NCBI RefSeq assembly: GCF_000744655.1
Contig: NZ_JQMJ01000004.1
Location: forward strand, 2,852,001 to 2,916,000
DNA: 64,000 nt
Origin: Streptacidiphilus rugosus AM-16
GTDB taxonomy: Bacteria > Actinomycetota > Actinomycetes > Streptomycetales > Streptomycetaceae
Direction of reading: 5' to 3'
A model generated the notes under the pieces. It was not told the origin of the DNA and did not search any database. It saw only the letters and a program-made list of their open reading frames with translations. The position numbers were made by a program, and so were the translations under genes. This document shows positions 17,594 through 25,674 of this stretch, piece after piece (positions within the stretch are counted from its first letter, which is position 1; every line of letters begins with the position of its first letter).

Positions 17594-19129
17594 CTACGAC
17601 CGGACGGTCAGCCCGAAGCGGAGCCGATCGACCGTGCGCGCGTCGAGCGCCTCGCCCGCCTGCTCCAGAAGCGCCGTCAGCACGTCACGCCGGCCGTCGG
17701 CCAGAGGTCGGTAGGACGCCGTTGCCGAGTACGCGCAGACCAGGGTGGACCGGCGCGCGTCGCGGGCGATCACCGGGTCCGGGTCGTGCAGCAGTCGCAG
17801 GTTCGCCTCCAGCCGGTTCCATCCGCCCGCGGCTCGTGCCAGCCGCGCCGCATGCCGGCGCAGCGTGCTCGGCCGTCCGGGAGCCAGCCAGCCGTCGAGT
17901 CGGTCCCGCGTGAGCATCGCGGCGTCCGGCTCCAGCAGTCGCGCGGCGGTGCGCAGCACGGAGGGCGCGGGGTCCTCGTCCAGGACGGCCGCGAGCACCT
18001 CTGGGGTCACTGCCGACGGTTTCCTCGTGCCGAGGGCGTGCAGGGCGGCAGCGCGCACCTTGGACCGCGGGTGCGTCGCCTGCGCACGCAGCAGCGCGGT
18101 GTCGGCCGCGTACCCGGCGGCGTCGTCGCTCTCGCCGCACTCGGCCAGCCCGCTGACCGCACCCGGGGTGATCTCCCGGGCCGGACGGGCGAGGAGCGCC
18201 CGGCAGAAGCCCGCCGGATCCTCACCGCAGCTGCGCAGCACCCAGCGGGCGACCTGGCGCACGGACGCGGACCGGTCCGCGGTGAACGGCCGGGCCAGGT
18301 CCGGCCGTTGGGCGCGCCGGAGCACGGTGACGACGGCGGCCCGCACGGTCGGCAGCCTCGCACCGAGCAGTCGCCCGACGAGTTCCACGCCGGGGGCGTC
18401 GAGCCGGGAGTCCTCGCCGGCCGGAACCGCGAGGGCCAGCAGGGTCTCGGCGGCGTGCTGCGCCACCAGTGGGTCCGAGTCGCCGACGGCGAGCGCGGAC
18501 AGGCGCGCGGCGTCCAGGCGCCCCGCCGCAGCCGCCTGCGCCAGTGCACGCCGACGCACCCGGTGGTCAGGGAAGGCGAAGAGGTGGTCCCATACGGTCG
18601 GTGACGCGTCGGCGAGCCGCACGGCCACGATCTCGACGGCCTCGGCGCCTCGCTCACGGCCCTCACAGGCCCAGGCGGAGGCCGCCGCCCAGGCCAGCCC
18701 GGCGTCATCGGCTGCGGCAACCATCTGCGCGAACGCCGCCCGTGCGGCGGCACGGATCGGCTCGACCCAGTCCGCGCAGCGCACGGCCAGCAACGCAGCC
18801 ACCCCGCGCCGCCCTGCGGCAAGCGGAACGGCGCCCGGCGCGAGCGCGGCTTCCCGAACGCGTCCGTCGCCGGCGCAGACGGACAGTGCCCACTGCCAGA
18901 AGTCGGGCAACTCGCGGCGGGCTGCCGGCCACCCGTAGAGGCACCGGGTGCGCTCATCGAAGGCGCTCCACCAGGCGGTCCCGACGGCGCCTTCCTCGCC
19001 GCTGTCGGCGAACCGCTCCAGAGCTCGCGTCAGGACAGCGGTGTCCGCCTGGGCGCTCCACAGGTGAGCGATCGCGGCCAACACCTCCGCGCGCGGCGTC
19101 ATCGACCTGTCACTGCTCTCGGCTGTCAT
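17594..19129 (-). CDS. HEAT-repeat-like alpha-helical protein
   Basis: 511 aa, almost wholly helical, with repeated units of the type VRRRALAQAAAAGRLDAARLSALAVGDSDPLVAQHAAETLLALA and VRAAVVTVLRRAQRPDL, VRQVARWVLRSCGEDP, VRAAALHALGTRKPS spaced about 35-45 residues apart. The [LV]R..A pattern at helix starts is characteristic of HEAT/PBS-lyase repeats. No signal peptide and no catalytic motif. Start uncertain: ATG 19129 is used, with a second in-frame ATG nine codons downstream. It lies between two ADP-ribosylglycohydrolase genes. Probably a protein-binding scaffold; the partner is unknown. Confidence 0.75.
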   Translation of the reverse strand: MTAESSDRSMTPRAEVLAAIAHLWSAQADTAVLTRALERFADSGEEGAVGTAWWSAFDERTRCLYGWPAARRELPDFWQWALSVCAGDGRVREAALAPGAVPLAAGRRGVAALLAVRCADWVEPIRAAARAAFAQMVAAADDAGLAWAAASAWACEGRERGAEAVEIVAVRLADASPTVWDHLFAFPDHRVRRRALAQAAAAGRLDAARLSALAVGDSDPLVAQHAAETLLALAVPAGEDSRLDAPGVELVGRLLGARLPTVRAAVVTVLRRAQRPDLARPFTADRSASVRQVARWVLRSCGEDPAGFCRALLARPAREITPGAVSGLAECGESDDAAGYAADTALLRAQATHPRSKVRAAALHALGTRKPSAVTPEVLAAVLDEDPAPSVLRTAARLLEPDAAMLTRDRLDGWLAPGRPSTLRRHAARLARAAGGWNRLEANLRLLHDPDPVIARDARRSTLVCAYSATASYRPLADGRRDVLTALLEQAGEALDARTVDRLRFGLTVRS

Positions 19130-19247
19130 CGGCACCCCCGGATCCCCGGCAACCCACTCGCCGACCCTCGGCGACCCGCACCGTAACCGTGGGCCGTGCT
19201 CATCGGCCAACGTTTTCCGCCCCGGCAGCGGCGCCGATCCGTGCGCC

Positions 19248-20195
19248 TCAGACCCGCGCCGCGTCCAGCCGCGCCGCGAGGTCGAGCAGCTCCGGCAGCC
19301 GCAGGGTCCGCCCGCCCGAGCCGGGCAGCGGGACGTGCAGTGGCCCGGTCCACCCGACCGGGATCGCGTCCAGCCCGTAGCGGGCGCCCGCCAGGCCGCC
19401 CGTGACGGCGGCGACCGTGTCGGTGTCGCCGCCCAGGTCCACGGCGGCACGGATCGCCCGCTCGAAGGAGTCCGTCGTACGCAGCGCCCACACGGCGGAG
19501 CCGAGGCAGGGCCACACCGCGCCGTTGAACTCGGTGGCCTGGTCGGGATGCCAGTCGGGGGCCAGGACGACGGCGTAGCGGGCGCGCTGTTCGGGGGCGG
19601 TCCGGTCGAGCGCGGCCGGAAGGGCTGCGAGGGGGTCGCCGCCGTCCAGGGCGACTCTGATCAACTCGTGGTAGATCGCGGTGCCCTCCCAGGCCGCCGC
19701 GTCGCCGTGCGTGAGCGCCGCGATGCGGCGGGCCGCGTCCATCGTCAACTGCTGTCCGGCGCGGGCGAAGTAGACGGCGGAGGTGGCGGCCCGCATCAAC
19801 GACCCGTTGCCCGCGGCACGGTGGGTGGTCTGGAAGTGGATGACCGCGGCCAGGTCCCAGGGCAGGCCGTTGCCGAGCACGTCCTCGGTCTGCAGGCCGA
19901 TGTCCTTCGGGTCGTCGGCCGCCCAGCGCTGGAAGCGGGCGAAGATGTCGGGAAGCTCCAGTCCGCGCTCCAGCAGCGATTCGGCGAGGTGGACCGCCAT
20001 CTGCGTGTCGTCGGTGGCCTCGCCGGGATCCCAGCCACCGCCGCCGCACATCTCCCGCGCGCGGGTGTCGTCGGCGCTCGTCCCGGGGAATCGGGCCGAG
20101 AACGTCCCCTCCCGGCTGAACTCGAACGGCGCCCCCAGCGCGTCCCCCACGGCCGATCCGACCACTGCTCCCGCGACCCGCGCCCCACGATCCAT
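19248..20195 (-). CDS. ADP-ribosylglycohydrolase (ARH/DraG-like), intact
   Basis: 315 aa. GAVVGSAVGDALGAPFEF at the N-terminus, EATDDTQMAVHLAESLL near residue 60 and DLGGDTDTVAAVTGGLAGA near 265 give the three Asp/Thr-rich motifs that bind two Mg ions in this family. AAGNGSLMRA is the conserved central motif. The family removes ADP-ribose from proteins or hydrolyses O-acetyl-ADP-ribose and is cytosolic. It shares a closely related C-terminal segment with the broken fragment at 52419-52538, and a frameshifted relative lies at 14410. It is divergent from the SUKH-4-like gene (36 nt between starts). Confidence 0.92.
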   Translation of the reverse strand: MDRGARVAGAVVGSAVGDALGAPFEFSREGTFSARFPGTSADDTRAREMCGGGGWDPGEATDDTQMAVHLAESLLERGLELPDIFARFQRWAADDPKDIGLQTEDVLGNGLPWDLAAVIHFQTTHRAAGNGSLMRAATSAVYFARAGQQLTMDAARRIAALTHGDAAAWEGTAIYHELIRVALDGGDPLAALPAALDRTAPEQRARYAVVLAPDWHPDQATEFNGAVWPCLGSAVWALRTTDSFERAIRAAVDLGGDTDTVAAVTGGLAGARYGLDAIPVGWTGPLHVPLPGSGGRTLRLPELLDLAARLDAARV

Positions 20196-20231
20196 CCCCG
20201 CAGGCTACCGACACCGCTACAGTCGGCGACC

Positions 20232-20840
20232 GTGACTCACTCCTCCGCCCCGCCCCACGTCGGCCGCGCGACGATGGCCGACATCTTCGGCGAGGACGAC
20301 CTCGAGACGGTTCCGCCGGACGTGGCGGCGGGGATCCCGCACGCGGCCACCCGCACCTTCCTCGTCGAGGTCGGGCTGCCGGACCAGGCGGACACGCAGG
20401 GCTGGTTCCACCGTGTGCTGGATCTGTCGGAGGAGGTCGGCGATCGCGGCCCCGACCAGTGGATCTCCCTCGGAGAGATCCCCTACGACTGCGTCGACGT
20501 GGACGCGTCGACCGGTGTCGTCCACGCCACCCCGGCCGACGGCGGCGAGCCCTATCCGCTCAACTCCGGTCTGGGGGCCTTCGCCTACCTGCTCTGCGTG
20601 GCCGAGGCCGAGCTTCCCTTCTACAGCGGCACCGCGGAGCAGACCCTGGCCGACGGGACGGTCCGCGCCCAGGTCGAGGCCCGCCTCGAAAGGCTCTACG
20701 GAATGCCGCGCGAGCAGATGGGCCCCACCCCCGAGGCCCGCCTCCGCGCCGCGATCGAACGCGTCGATCCGTTGGCCCTGGCCCGTCCCGACTCGACCTG
20801 GCAGATGGTGCTGCGCTACGTCACCGAGGGCATGGACTGA
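20232..20840 (+). CDS. SUKH-4-like immunity-family protein
   Basis: 202 aa. Regions HAATRTFLVEVGLPDQ, ISLGEIPYDCVDVDASTGVVHA, EPYPLNSGLGAFAYLLCVAEAELPFY and the final TWQMVLRYVTEGM follow the SUKH-4 pattern, found as immunity proteins beside polymorphic toxins and nucleic-acid deaminases and also alone in streptomycetes. Start is uncertain: GTG 20232 is used, but ATG 20274 (MADIFGEDD) is possible, and neither has a strong ribosome site. No toxin gene is adjacent, so a role in toxin neutralisation is family knowledge only. Confidence 0.65.
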   Translation: MTHSSAPPHVGRATMADIFGEDDLETVPPDVAAGIPHAATRTFLVEVGLPDQADTQGWFHRVLDLSEEVGDRGPDQWISLGEIPYDCVDVDASTGVVHATPADGGEPYPLNSGLGAFAYLLCVAEAELPFYSGTAEQTLADGTVRAQVEARLERLYGMPREQMGPTPEARLRAAIERVDPLALARPDSTWQMVLRYVTEGMD

Positions 20841-20862
20841 GCCTCACTCGGAGGCCTCGCCC

Positions 20863-20998
20863 CCACGGCGTTCACTGCTACGTCCGCTCGGCATCCGACG
20901 GACGCTGGTACGCCGGACACCTCGTGGAGGGCACAGGGGAGGTCGTCCTCCGGGAGCGGCTCGGCACCGACCTCGCCGAGGCGCTGCGGCGCGTCTGA
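20863..20998 (+). pseudogene. Small open frame without a usable start, possible gene remnant
   Basis: The frame ending at 20998 encodes VHCYVRSASDGRWYAGHLVE followed by a short LRERLGTDLAEALRRV tail, with non-random composition (Tyr, Trp, Cys) unlike shadow frames here. It resembles small streptomycete proteins that begin M-x-CYVR..DGRWYAG. No ATG, GTG or TTG lies nearby in frame (the expected position reads gtt), so it is either a remnant or a piece formerly joined to the upstream gene. Low certainty. Confidence 0.35.
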
Positions 20999-21030
20999 TC
21001 CGCACCCCTCTCTCCGGCAGGACCGGGGCG

Positions 21031-21052
21031 GCCCCCGGCCGGGGCCGGGGGC
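21031..21052. terminator. GC hairpin between convergent genes
   Basis: GCCCCCGGCC and its exact complement GGCCGGGGGC, two bases apart, lie between the ends of the SUKH-4-like gene and the quinone oxidoreductase. The loop would in practice open to six bases. Confidence 0.55.
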
Positions 21053-21081
21053 GGGCACCGGCCCGTTCAGGGCCTGCGGCC

Positions 21082-22017
21082 TCAGGCCGGGATCGTGAGG
21101 ACGGTCTTGCCGCGGGCGCCGCCGCGCTCGACCTTCTGCAGGGCGTCCGCCGCCTGGGCGAGCGGGAAGGTGGTGTCCAGGAGCGGCTGGAGTTCGCCGG
21201 AGGCGACGAGCTCGGCGAGGCGGGTGAGCTGCTCGCCGTGCGGGCGCATCATGAACGCGCGGGCGTCGACGTTCCATTCGGCCTTCTTGGCCTCGGCGTC
21301 GGCGATCGGGACGATCGAGACCAGCGTGCCGCCCGGCTTGAGGACGCGGAAGGAGCGGTCCTGGGTCGCGCCGCCGATGGTGTCGAGGACGACGTCGACG
21401 TCGGAGACGACCTCGTCGAACTGCTCGGCGCGGTAGTCGACGACCCGGTCGGCGCCCAGCTTGCGGACGAGTTCGACACTGTCGGCGCTCGCGGTGGCCA
21501 CGACCTCGGCGCCCAGGTGCTTGGCGAGCTGGACGGCGACCGAGCCGACGCCGCCCGCGCCGCCGTGGATCAGCACACGGGTGCCCGGTCCGACCTGGGA
21601 CTGCTCGGTGAGCGCCTGCCAGGCGGTGAGGCCGACCAGCGGCAGCGAGGCGGCCTCCACGAAGGACAGTGCCTCCGGCTTCACCGCGACCAGGGACCGG
21701 TCCACCGCCACGTACTCGGCGAAGGCCCCGCCGACCCGCGGGTCGACCCGGGCGAAGACCTCGTCACCGGCGGCCAGGTCGGTGACCTCGGCGCCCACCG
21801 CGGCGACCACGCCCGCCACCTCGCTGCCGATGGCCAGCGGCTGCGCGAGCTCCCCGCCGCGCAGGAAGCCCTTGACGATCAGGTGGTCCACCGGGTTGAC
21901 GCCGGCCGCGCGGGCCTCGATCAGCACGTCGCGCGGGCCGACGGCCGGGGTGGGCGTCTCGGTGACCGTGACGACGTCGCCGACCTGGCCGTACTGGTGG
22001 ATGACCGCTGCCTTCAT
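21082..22017 (-). CDS. Zinc-independent quinone oxidoreductase / MDR-family NADP-dependent oxidoreductase
   Basis: 311 aa. MKAAVIHQYGQVGDVVTVTE is the MDR N-terminus; GVNPVDHLIVKG, GSEVAGVVAAVGAEV and the nucleotide-binding loop LIHGGAGGVGSVAVQLAKHLGA follow. The catalytic-zinc Cys/His ligands and the four-Cys structural zinc lobe of alcohol dehydrogenases are absent, placing it with quinone reductases. AAGGAG lies eight bases before the ATG; the longer frame upstream would read through the operator. It is divergent from the TetR gene with a shared operator between them, so it is probably induced by a reactive carbonyl or quinone sensed by that regulator. Confidence 0.93.
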   Translation of the reverse strand: MKAAVIHQYGQVGDVVTVTETPTPAVGPRDVLIEARAAGVNPVDHLIVKGFLRGGELAQPLAIGSEVAGVVAAVGAEVTDLAAGDEVFARVDPRVGGAFAEYVAVDRSLVAVKPEALSFVEAASLPLVGLTAWQALTEQSQVGPGTRVLIHGGAGGVGSVAVQLAKHLGAEVVATASADSVELVRKLGADRVVDYRAEQFDEVVSDVDVVLDTIGGATQDRSFRVLKPGGTLVSIVPIADAEAKKAEWNVDARAFMMRPHGEQLTRLAELVASGELQPLLDTTFPLAQAADALQKVERGGARGKTVLTIPA

Positions 22018-22109
22018 GGTGGAGCTCCTTGATCGTGTCGGTGCTGTGCTGCCTTGGTCCTGGTCCCGATCCGGACGGCGCTGCTCGGCGCATCGCCCCA
22101 GCAGTTCAG

Positions 22110-22152
22110 GACCGCTCGTTCCAGAACCATACGCATTCTGGAACGAACGGTC
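22110..22152. promoter_or_regulatory. TetR-type operator, 17-bp arms with one mismatch
   Basis: Left arm GACCGCTCGTTCCAGAA and right arm TTCTGGAACGAACGGTC are inverted repeats with one mismatch and a 9-base centre (ccatacgca). The site lies 44 nt upstream of the TetR start and 93 nt from the oxidoreductase start, in an AT-richer stretch. The internal halves (CGTTCCAGAA) are perfect. The length and form fit two TetR dimers repressing both divergent genes. Confidence 0.8.
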
Positions 22153-22196
22153 AAATAAATGCTGCTTTCGCCCGCGCGGTTCGCTACCGTGGATGC

Positions 22197-22808
22197 ATGG
22201 CCAGACCACGCACGTTCGACGAAGACGCGATCCTCGACCGCGCGATGCTGCTGTTCTGGCGCAAGGGCTACGAGGCCACCGCCATGAGCGACCTCGTCGA
22301 GGAGCTGGGTCTGGGCCGCGGCTCGATCTACGCGGCGTTCGGCGACAAGCACCAGCTGTTCGTGCGGGCGCTGACCCGCTACCTGGACTTCCAGAACAAC
22401 CTGCTCACCACCGCGCTCGACGCCGAGGGACCGGCCGTCGCGCAGCTGCGCGACGTCCTCGGACGGCTGCTCGCCGCGGACACCACCTGCACCAACGCGG
22501 GGTGCTTCAGCGTCAACAGCATCGCCGAGCTCCTCCCCCACGACGAGGACGTCGCCCGGCTCGCCCAGCGGAGCCTGCGGATCGCCGAGGAGGCCTTCAC
22601 CCGGCAGCTGGAACGGGCCGCCAGGGACGGCGAGCTCTCCCCCGCCATCACGCCGGCCGAGGGCGCGCGTCTCCTGATCACCCTGGTCCAGGGCGCGCAG
22701 ATCGTCCGCAAGGTCGACCCGGACCCGGCACGGGCCGTCGCCCTCCTGGACTCCGCCTTCACGCTGCTGACCGGGCAGCCCGCGGCCCTCGCCCCGGTCC
22801 CGTCCTGA
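22197..22808 (+). CDS. TetR/AcrR-family repressor
   Basis: 203 aa. The N-terminal DNA-binding domain reads MARPRTFDEDAILDRAMLLF, then GYEATAMSDLVEELGLGRGSIYAAFGDKHQLF, the full TetR helix-turn-helix signature. The C-terminal ligand domain has CTNAGCFSVNSIAELLPHD, typical of the AcrR/YxaF-like subgroup that governs adjacent oxidoreductases. ATG 22197 is preferred over an upstream in-frame start because the latter would translate the operator. It is divergent from the quinone oxidoreductase, and the operator at 22110-22152 suggests autoregulation. A strong terminator follows 23 nt after the stop. Confidence 0.93.
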   Translation: MARPRTFDEDAILDRAMLLFWRKGYEATAMSDLVEELGLGRGSIYAAFGDKHQLFVRALTRYLDFQNNLLTTALDAEGPAVAQLRDVLGRLLAADTTCTNAGCFSVNSIAELLPHDEDVARLAQRSLRIAEEAFTRQLERAARDGELSPAITPAEGARLLITLVQGAQIVRKVDPDPARAVALLDSAFTLLTGQPAALAPVPS

Positions 22809-22831
22809 CGCCATCCTGATCGAGGACGACG

Positions 22832-22866
22832 GTCAGGGGCCGGTCCGCGAAGGACCGGCCCCTGAC
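22832..22866. terminator. Bidirectional terminator hairpin
   Basis: A 15-bp perfect stem (GTCAGGGGCCGGTCC, complement at 22852-22866) with a gcgaa loop, between the convergent TetR gene and the thiol-redox operon. Confidence 0.9.
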
Positions 22867-22874
22867 GTGCACCA

Positions 22875-23468
22875 TCAGCTCGACGGGCCGAGGGAGAGCG
22901 ACGAACCGCTCACCCTCACCGCGACCGGGTGACCGGAGACCGGGATCTGGCAGCCGTACGTCTCGCTGCAGGCGGCATAGCTGACCAGCACCGTGGCCGC
23001 CACGCCGTCGGCACTGCGCCGGATCGGCAGCGTCGCCGTCAGCGGCGCGTCCGGATACACCTCCAACGGCTCGGCGACGCCCTGGAGGGTCAGCGGGTGC
23101 AGCGGCGCGGTGGTGGTCAGGCGGCCCGTCGAGGCCACCGCTCCCCGTACGACCGCCGCGGTGGGCCTGCCCACGCCGTCCACGCCGTCGGCCGGGAGGG
23201 TCACGCTGTAGAGGTGGTACGTCGGCCGCAACGGCGTGAAGCGCAGCGCGAGCGTGCCGCTCCGGCCGTTCCACGCCGCGACCGTCAGCGTCACGTCCAT
23301 CCCACCGGCGCTGAAGCGCGCAGACGAGGAGGATGCGGGGGCAGAGGAGGAAGACGACGACACGGGCCGGTCCGGCTGCGCCGCCGTGCCGACGCCGCCC
23401 GCACAACCCGTCAGCGCGAGGGCCGCGGTGGCGACGACGGCCGCCGCGGCCCGCCCTCCCGTGGTCAC
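22875..23468 (-). CDS. Lipoprotein with DsbD N-terminal (alpha) domain-like fold
   Basis: 197 aa. VVATAALALTGCAGG gives a lipobox (LTGC), so the protein is anchored outside the membrane. After a Ser-rich spacer the domain ends in VLVSYAACSETYGCQIPV, which corresponds to the Cys pair of the periplasmic alpha domain of DsbD (C-x5-C followed by P). The start is a GTG whose last two bases form part of the stop of the upstream thioredoxin gene (GTGA overlap). With the CcdA-like and thioredoxin-like genes upstream it would complete a three-part DsbD. It probably passes electrons to oxidised extracellular proteins. Confidence 0.75.
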   Translation of the reverse strand: MTTGGRAAAAVVATAALALTGCAGGVGTAAQPDRPVSSSSSSAPASSSSARFSAGGMDVTLTVAAWNGRSGTLALRFTPLRPTYHLYSVTLPADGVDGVGRPTAAVVRGAVASTGRLTTTAPLHPLTLQGVAEPLEVYPDAPLTATLPIRRSADGVAATVLVSYAACSETYGCQIPVSGHPVAVRVSGSSLSLGPSS

Positions 23469-24166
23469 TTCGCCCACTGCGTCAGCCAGTTGAGGAAGCC
23501 ACTCTTGTTGAGCTGCGGGTGCCCGGTCTTGTTGGTGTCCACCTTTATCGTTCCGGACGGGCTGACCACGAGCAGGACCGGCAGCCCGTAGCTGCCGCTG
23601 TTGTCGTACTTCTGCAGCAGGGACATGTTGCTGTCGATGTCGATCTCGACGAGGTGGTAGTGGGCGTTGATCTCGGCCTTGATGGAAGGGTCCGAGTAGA
23701 GCGCGTGCACCGTACGGCAGGCGAAACAGGTGGTGGAGCCGAAGTCGAGCAGGACGTTCCTGCCGTCCGCGCGCGCCTGCTGGAACGCCGCCTTGACCGC
23801 CTGCGGCGCGTCGGCCGACACGGGGACGGTGGCACCGGAACCCGATCCCTTGCTGCTGGAGCCGCCGGAGGTGTGCGCCTTCGCCTTGGCCTTGGCCGGC
23901 TTGACGCCGGCGGCGGCCTTGGAGCTGGTGGCGGTGGTCGGGGTGGGCGTCACCGCGGCGGCGCTGGGCGAGGACGCCTCGGCCGTGGGTGAGACCGCGG
24001 CGACCGCGCCGACCGCCGGAGTCGTGGGTCCTTCGGCGGCCGGGCTGGTCGGGCCGCAGCCCGAGAGGGTCACGGTGGCGGCCGCGGTCATCGCCGCTGC
24101 CCAGAGCAGCAGCGGACGCCCCTGCGGGAGACGGCCGGCGGTCTCGAAGTTCCTGCGAAGTGTCAT
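23465..24166 (-). CDS. Thioredoxin-fold lipoprotein (DsbD gamma-like)
   Basis: 233 aa. The N-terminal hydrophobic segment ends in TVTLSGC, a lipobox. A long Ala/Thr/Ser spacer leads to a thioredoxin domain (about residues 110-233): NVLLDFGSTTCFACRTVHAL, with active site CFAC, then LVEIDIDSNMSLLQKYDNSGSYGLPVLLV with the cis-Pro motif GLPV. The fold resembles the C-terminal domain of DsbD rather than TlpA. It lies 76 nt after the CcdA-like gene and overlaps the next gene by 4 nt. Expected to receive electrons from the CcdA-like membrane protein. Confidence 0.82.
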   Translation of the reverse strand: MTLRRNFETAGRLPQGRPLLLWAAAMTAAATVTLSGCGPTSPAAEGPTTPAVGAVAAVSPTAEASSPSAAAVTPTPTTATSSKAAAGVKPAKAKAKAHTSGGSSSKGSGSGATVPVSADAPQAVKAAFQQARADGRNVLLDFGSTTCFACRTVHALYSDPSIKAEINAHYHLVEIDIDSNMSLLQKYDNSGSYGLPVLLVVSPSGTIKVDTNKTGHPQLNKSGFLNWLTQWAK

Positions 24167-24242
24167 GACGCCTCGTCAATCGTGTGATTCGGTGAGGGAG
24201 GGGAAGGGAGGAAAATCGGGAAGGCAGGAGAGAAGGGGCGGA

Positions 24243-24989
24243 TCAGACGTCGGAGGAGAACCCCGACGTCCACACCTGGAGTTGGTAGACCAGGTGCGCC
24301 CACGCGCCCGTGGCCAGCAGGAGGCCGACGAGCACGAGCATGCCGCCGCCGAGGCGCATCACCAGCGGGTAGTGGCGCTTGACCCAGGCGAACGCGCCCA
24401 GCATCCGGCGGAAGGCGAGCGCCACCACGAGGAACGGCACGCCCAACCCCAGGCAGTAGCAGACCGTCAGCAGCGCCCCGCGTCCTGCGCTGGCCTCCTG
24501 GCTGGCGAGGAAGTTCACCGAGGCCAGGGTGGGCCCGATGCACGGGGTCCAACCGACGCCGAAAACGGCGCCGAGCAGCGGCGCGCCCAGTAGTCCGACG
24601 GCGGGCTTGCGGTGGCTGCGCAGTTCACGGCTGGTGAAGCCGGGCAGGAAGCCCATGAAGGCGAGCCCGAGCAGCACCGTCAGCACGCCGGTCGCGATGT
24701 CGATGACGCGCTGGTGGGCGAGCAGCCGTTCGCCGAAGTAGCCGAAGAGCGCGCCCTCCGAGGCGAAGACCGCCGTGAAGCCCAGCACGAACAGCGAGGC
24801 GCCCGCGAGCAGCCGTCCGCGCCGGCGGCCCTCGGCCGCGGCCAGGTCGACCGCGGAGAAGCCGGTGACATAGGAGAGATAGCCGGGGACCAGCGGCAGC
24901 ACACAGGGAGAGAAGAAGGAGACGAGCCCGCCGAGCAGGGCCACCGGCACCGCCAGGATCAGCGCGCCGTTCTGTACGGTGCCGTTCAT
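24243..24989 (-). CDS. CcdA-like cytochrome c biogenesis / DsbD beta-domain membrane protein
   Basis: 248 aa with about six transmembrane helices. Two redox cysteines sit in SFFSPCVLPLVPGYLSYV (helix 1) and GVGWTPCIGPTLASV (helix 4), the paired motifs of CcdA/DsbD-beta. The ATG overlaps the stop of the upstream TlpA-like gene (ATGA). It moves reducing equivalents from cytosolic thioredoxin across the membrane to extracytoplasmic partners, here probably the lipoproteins on either side. No ResB or CcsA (cytochrome c assembly) gene is present nearby, so a role beyond heme attachment is likely. Confidence 0.9.
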   Translation of the reverse strand: MNGTVQNGALILAVPVALLGGLVSFFSPCVLPLVPGYLSYVTGFSAVDLAAAEGRRRGRLLAGASLFVLGFTAVFASEGALFGYFGERLLAHQRVIDIATGVLTVLLGLAFMGFLPGFTSRELRSHRKPAVGLLGAPLLGAVFGVGWTPCIGPTLASVNFLASQEASAGRGALLTVCYCLGLGVPFLVVALAFRRMLGAFAWVKRHYPLVMRLGGGMLVLVGLLLATGAWAHLVYQLQVWTSGFSSDV

Positions 24990-25594
24990 GCCGCCTCCTC
25001 CACGACCGGTGCCAGCAGGGCCTCCAACTGGGCTGCGGTCAGGGGCTGCAGAGCTCGGACGGCGATCCGGCCGCGCCGGTCGAGGATCAGCGTGGAGGGG
25101 ATGGTCTGGGGGTTGACCGTCCCCGGCGGCAGGCTCAACAGGAGCGAGCCGTCGGGGTCGTAGAGGTCGGGGTAGCTGAGTCCGGCCGTCCGCACGAAGG
25201 CACGGGCGGGGGCCGGGTCCAGGTCGCGGGTGTCCAGGCCCAGGAACTGGACGCCCTCGGTGCGATCCGCCTCGAAGACCCTCTCCAGGCCCTTGGCCTC
25301 GGCCCGGCACGGACCGCACCAGGATCCCCAGACGTTGAGGACCACCACCTTGCCCCGGTACGACGCCAGGCTCACCGCCCGTCCGTCGAGTCCCCGGCCG
25401 GCGAGCCCCAGCGGGGCGCTGCGGTCCGCGACGGCGACGGTGCTCGTCGCCGCGGTCCCGGTCGTGCCGACGCCGCTTCGACCGGAACCGGCGGAGCCTG
25501 ACGCTCCGTCGGCCGGGGAGGACTGGGAGCAGGCGCTGAGGAGCAGCGTGAGCATGGCTGCGACGCCCGGGAGCAGGTGAGGACGGCGTTTCAT
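24986..25594 (-). CDS. TlpA/ResA-like thioredoxin lipoprotein
   Basis: 202 aa. MLTLLLSACSQ is a lipobox; the thioredoxin domain carries VVVLNVWGSWCGPCRAEAKGL with CGPC and a cis-Pro loop near TIPSTLILDRRGRI. ATG 25594 is used; a GTG five codons upstream is also open, but neither ribosome site is strong. It is the first gene of the redox operon and overlaps the CcdA-like gene by 4 nt. It reduces disulfides in exported proteins using electrons from CcdA. The promoter is presumably in the short gap 25595-25674. Confidence 0.88.
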   Translation of the reverse strand: MKRRPHLLPGVAAMLTLLLSACSQSSPADGASGSAGSGRSGVGTTGTAATSTVAVADRSAPLGLAGRGLDGRAVSLASYRGKVVVLNVWGSWCGPCRAEAKGLERVFEADRTEGVQFLGLDTRDLDPAPARAFVRTAGLSYPDLYDPDGSLLLSLPPGTVNPQTIPSTLILDRRGRIAVRALQPLTAAQLEALLAPVVEEAA

Positions 25595-25674
25595 GCAGCC
25601 GAGTCTCACAGTGGGCCGGTGAGCGCAGGCTGCGCCGAACCTTAAGACAAGGTGATCTGCCAGGTCCGCGCGGC

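Noticed and set aside
20841..21000. A toxin gene partnered with the SUKH-4-like protein
   Set aside because: The following small frame has no start and no nuclease or deaminase motif, and no large secreted toxin lies nearby.
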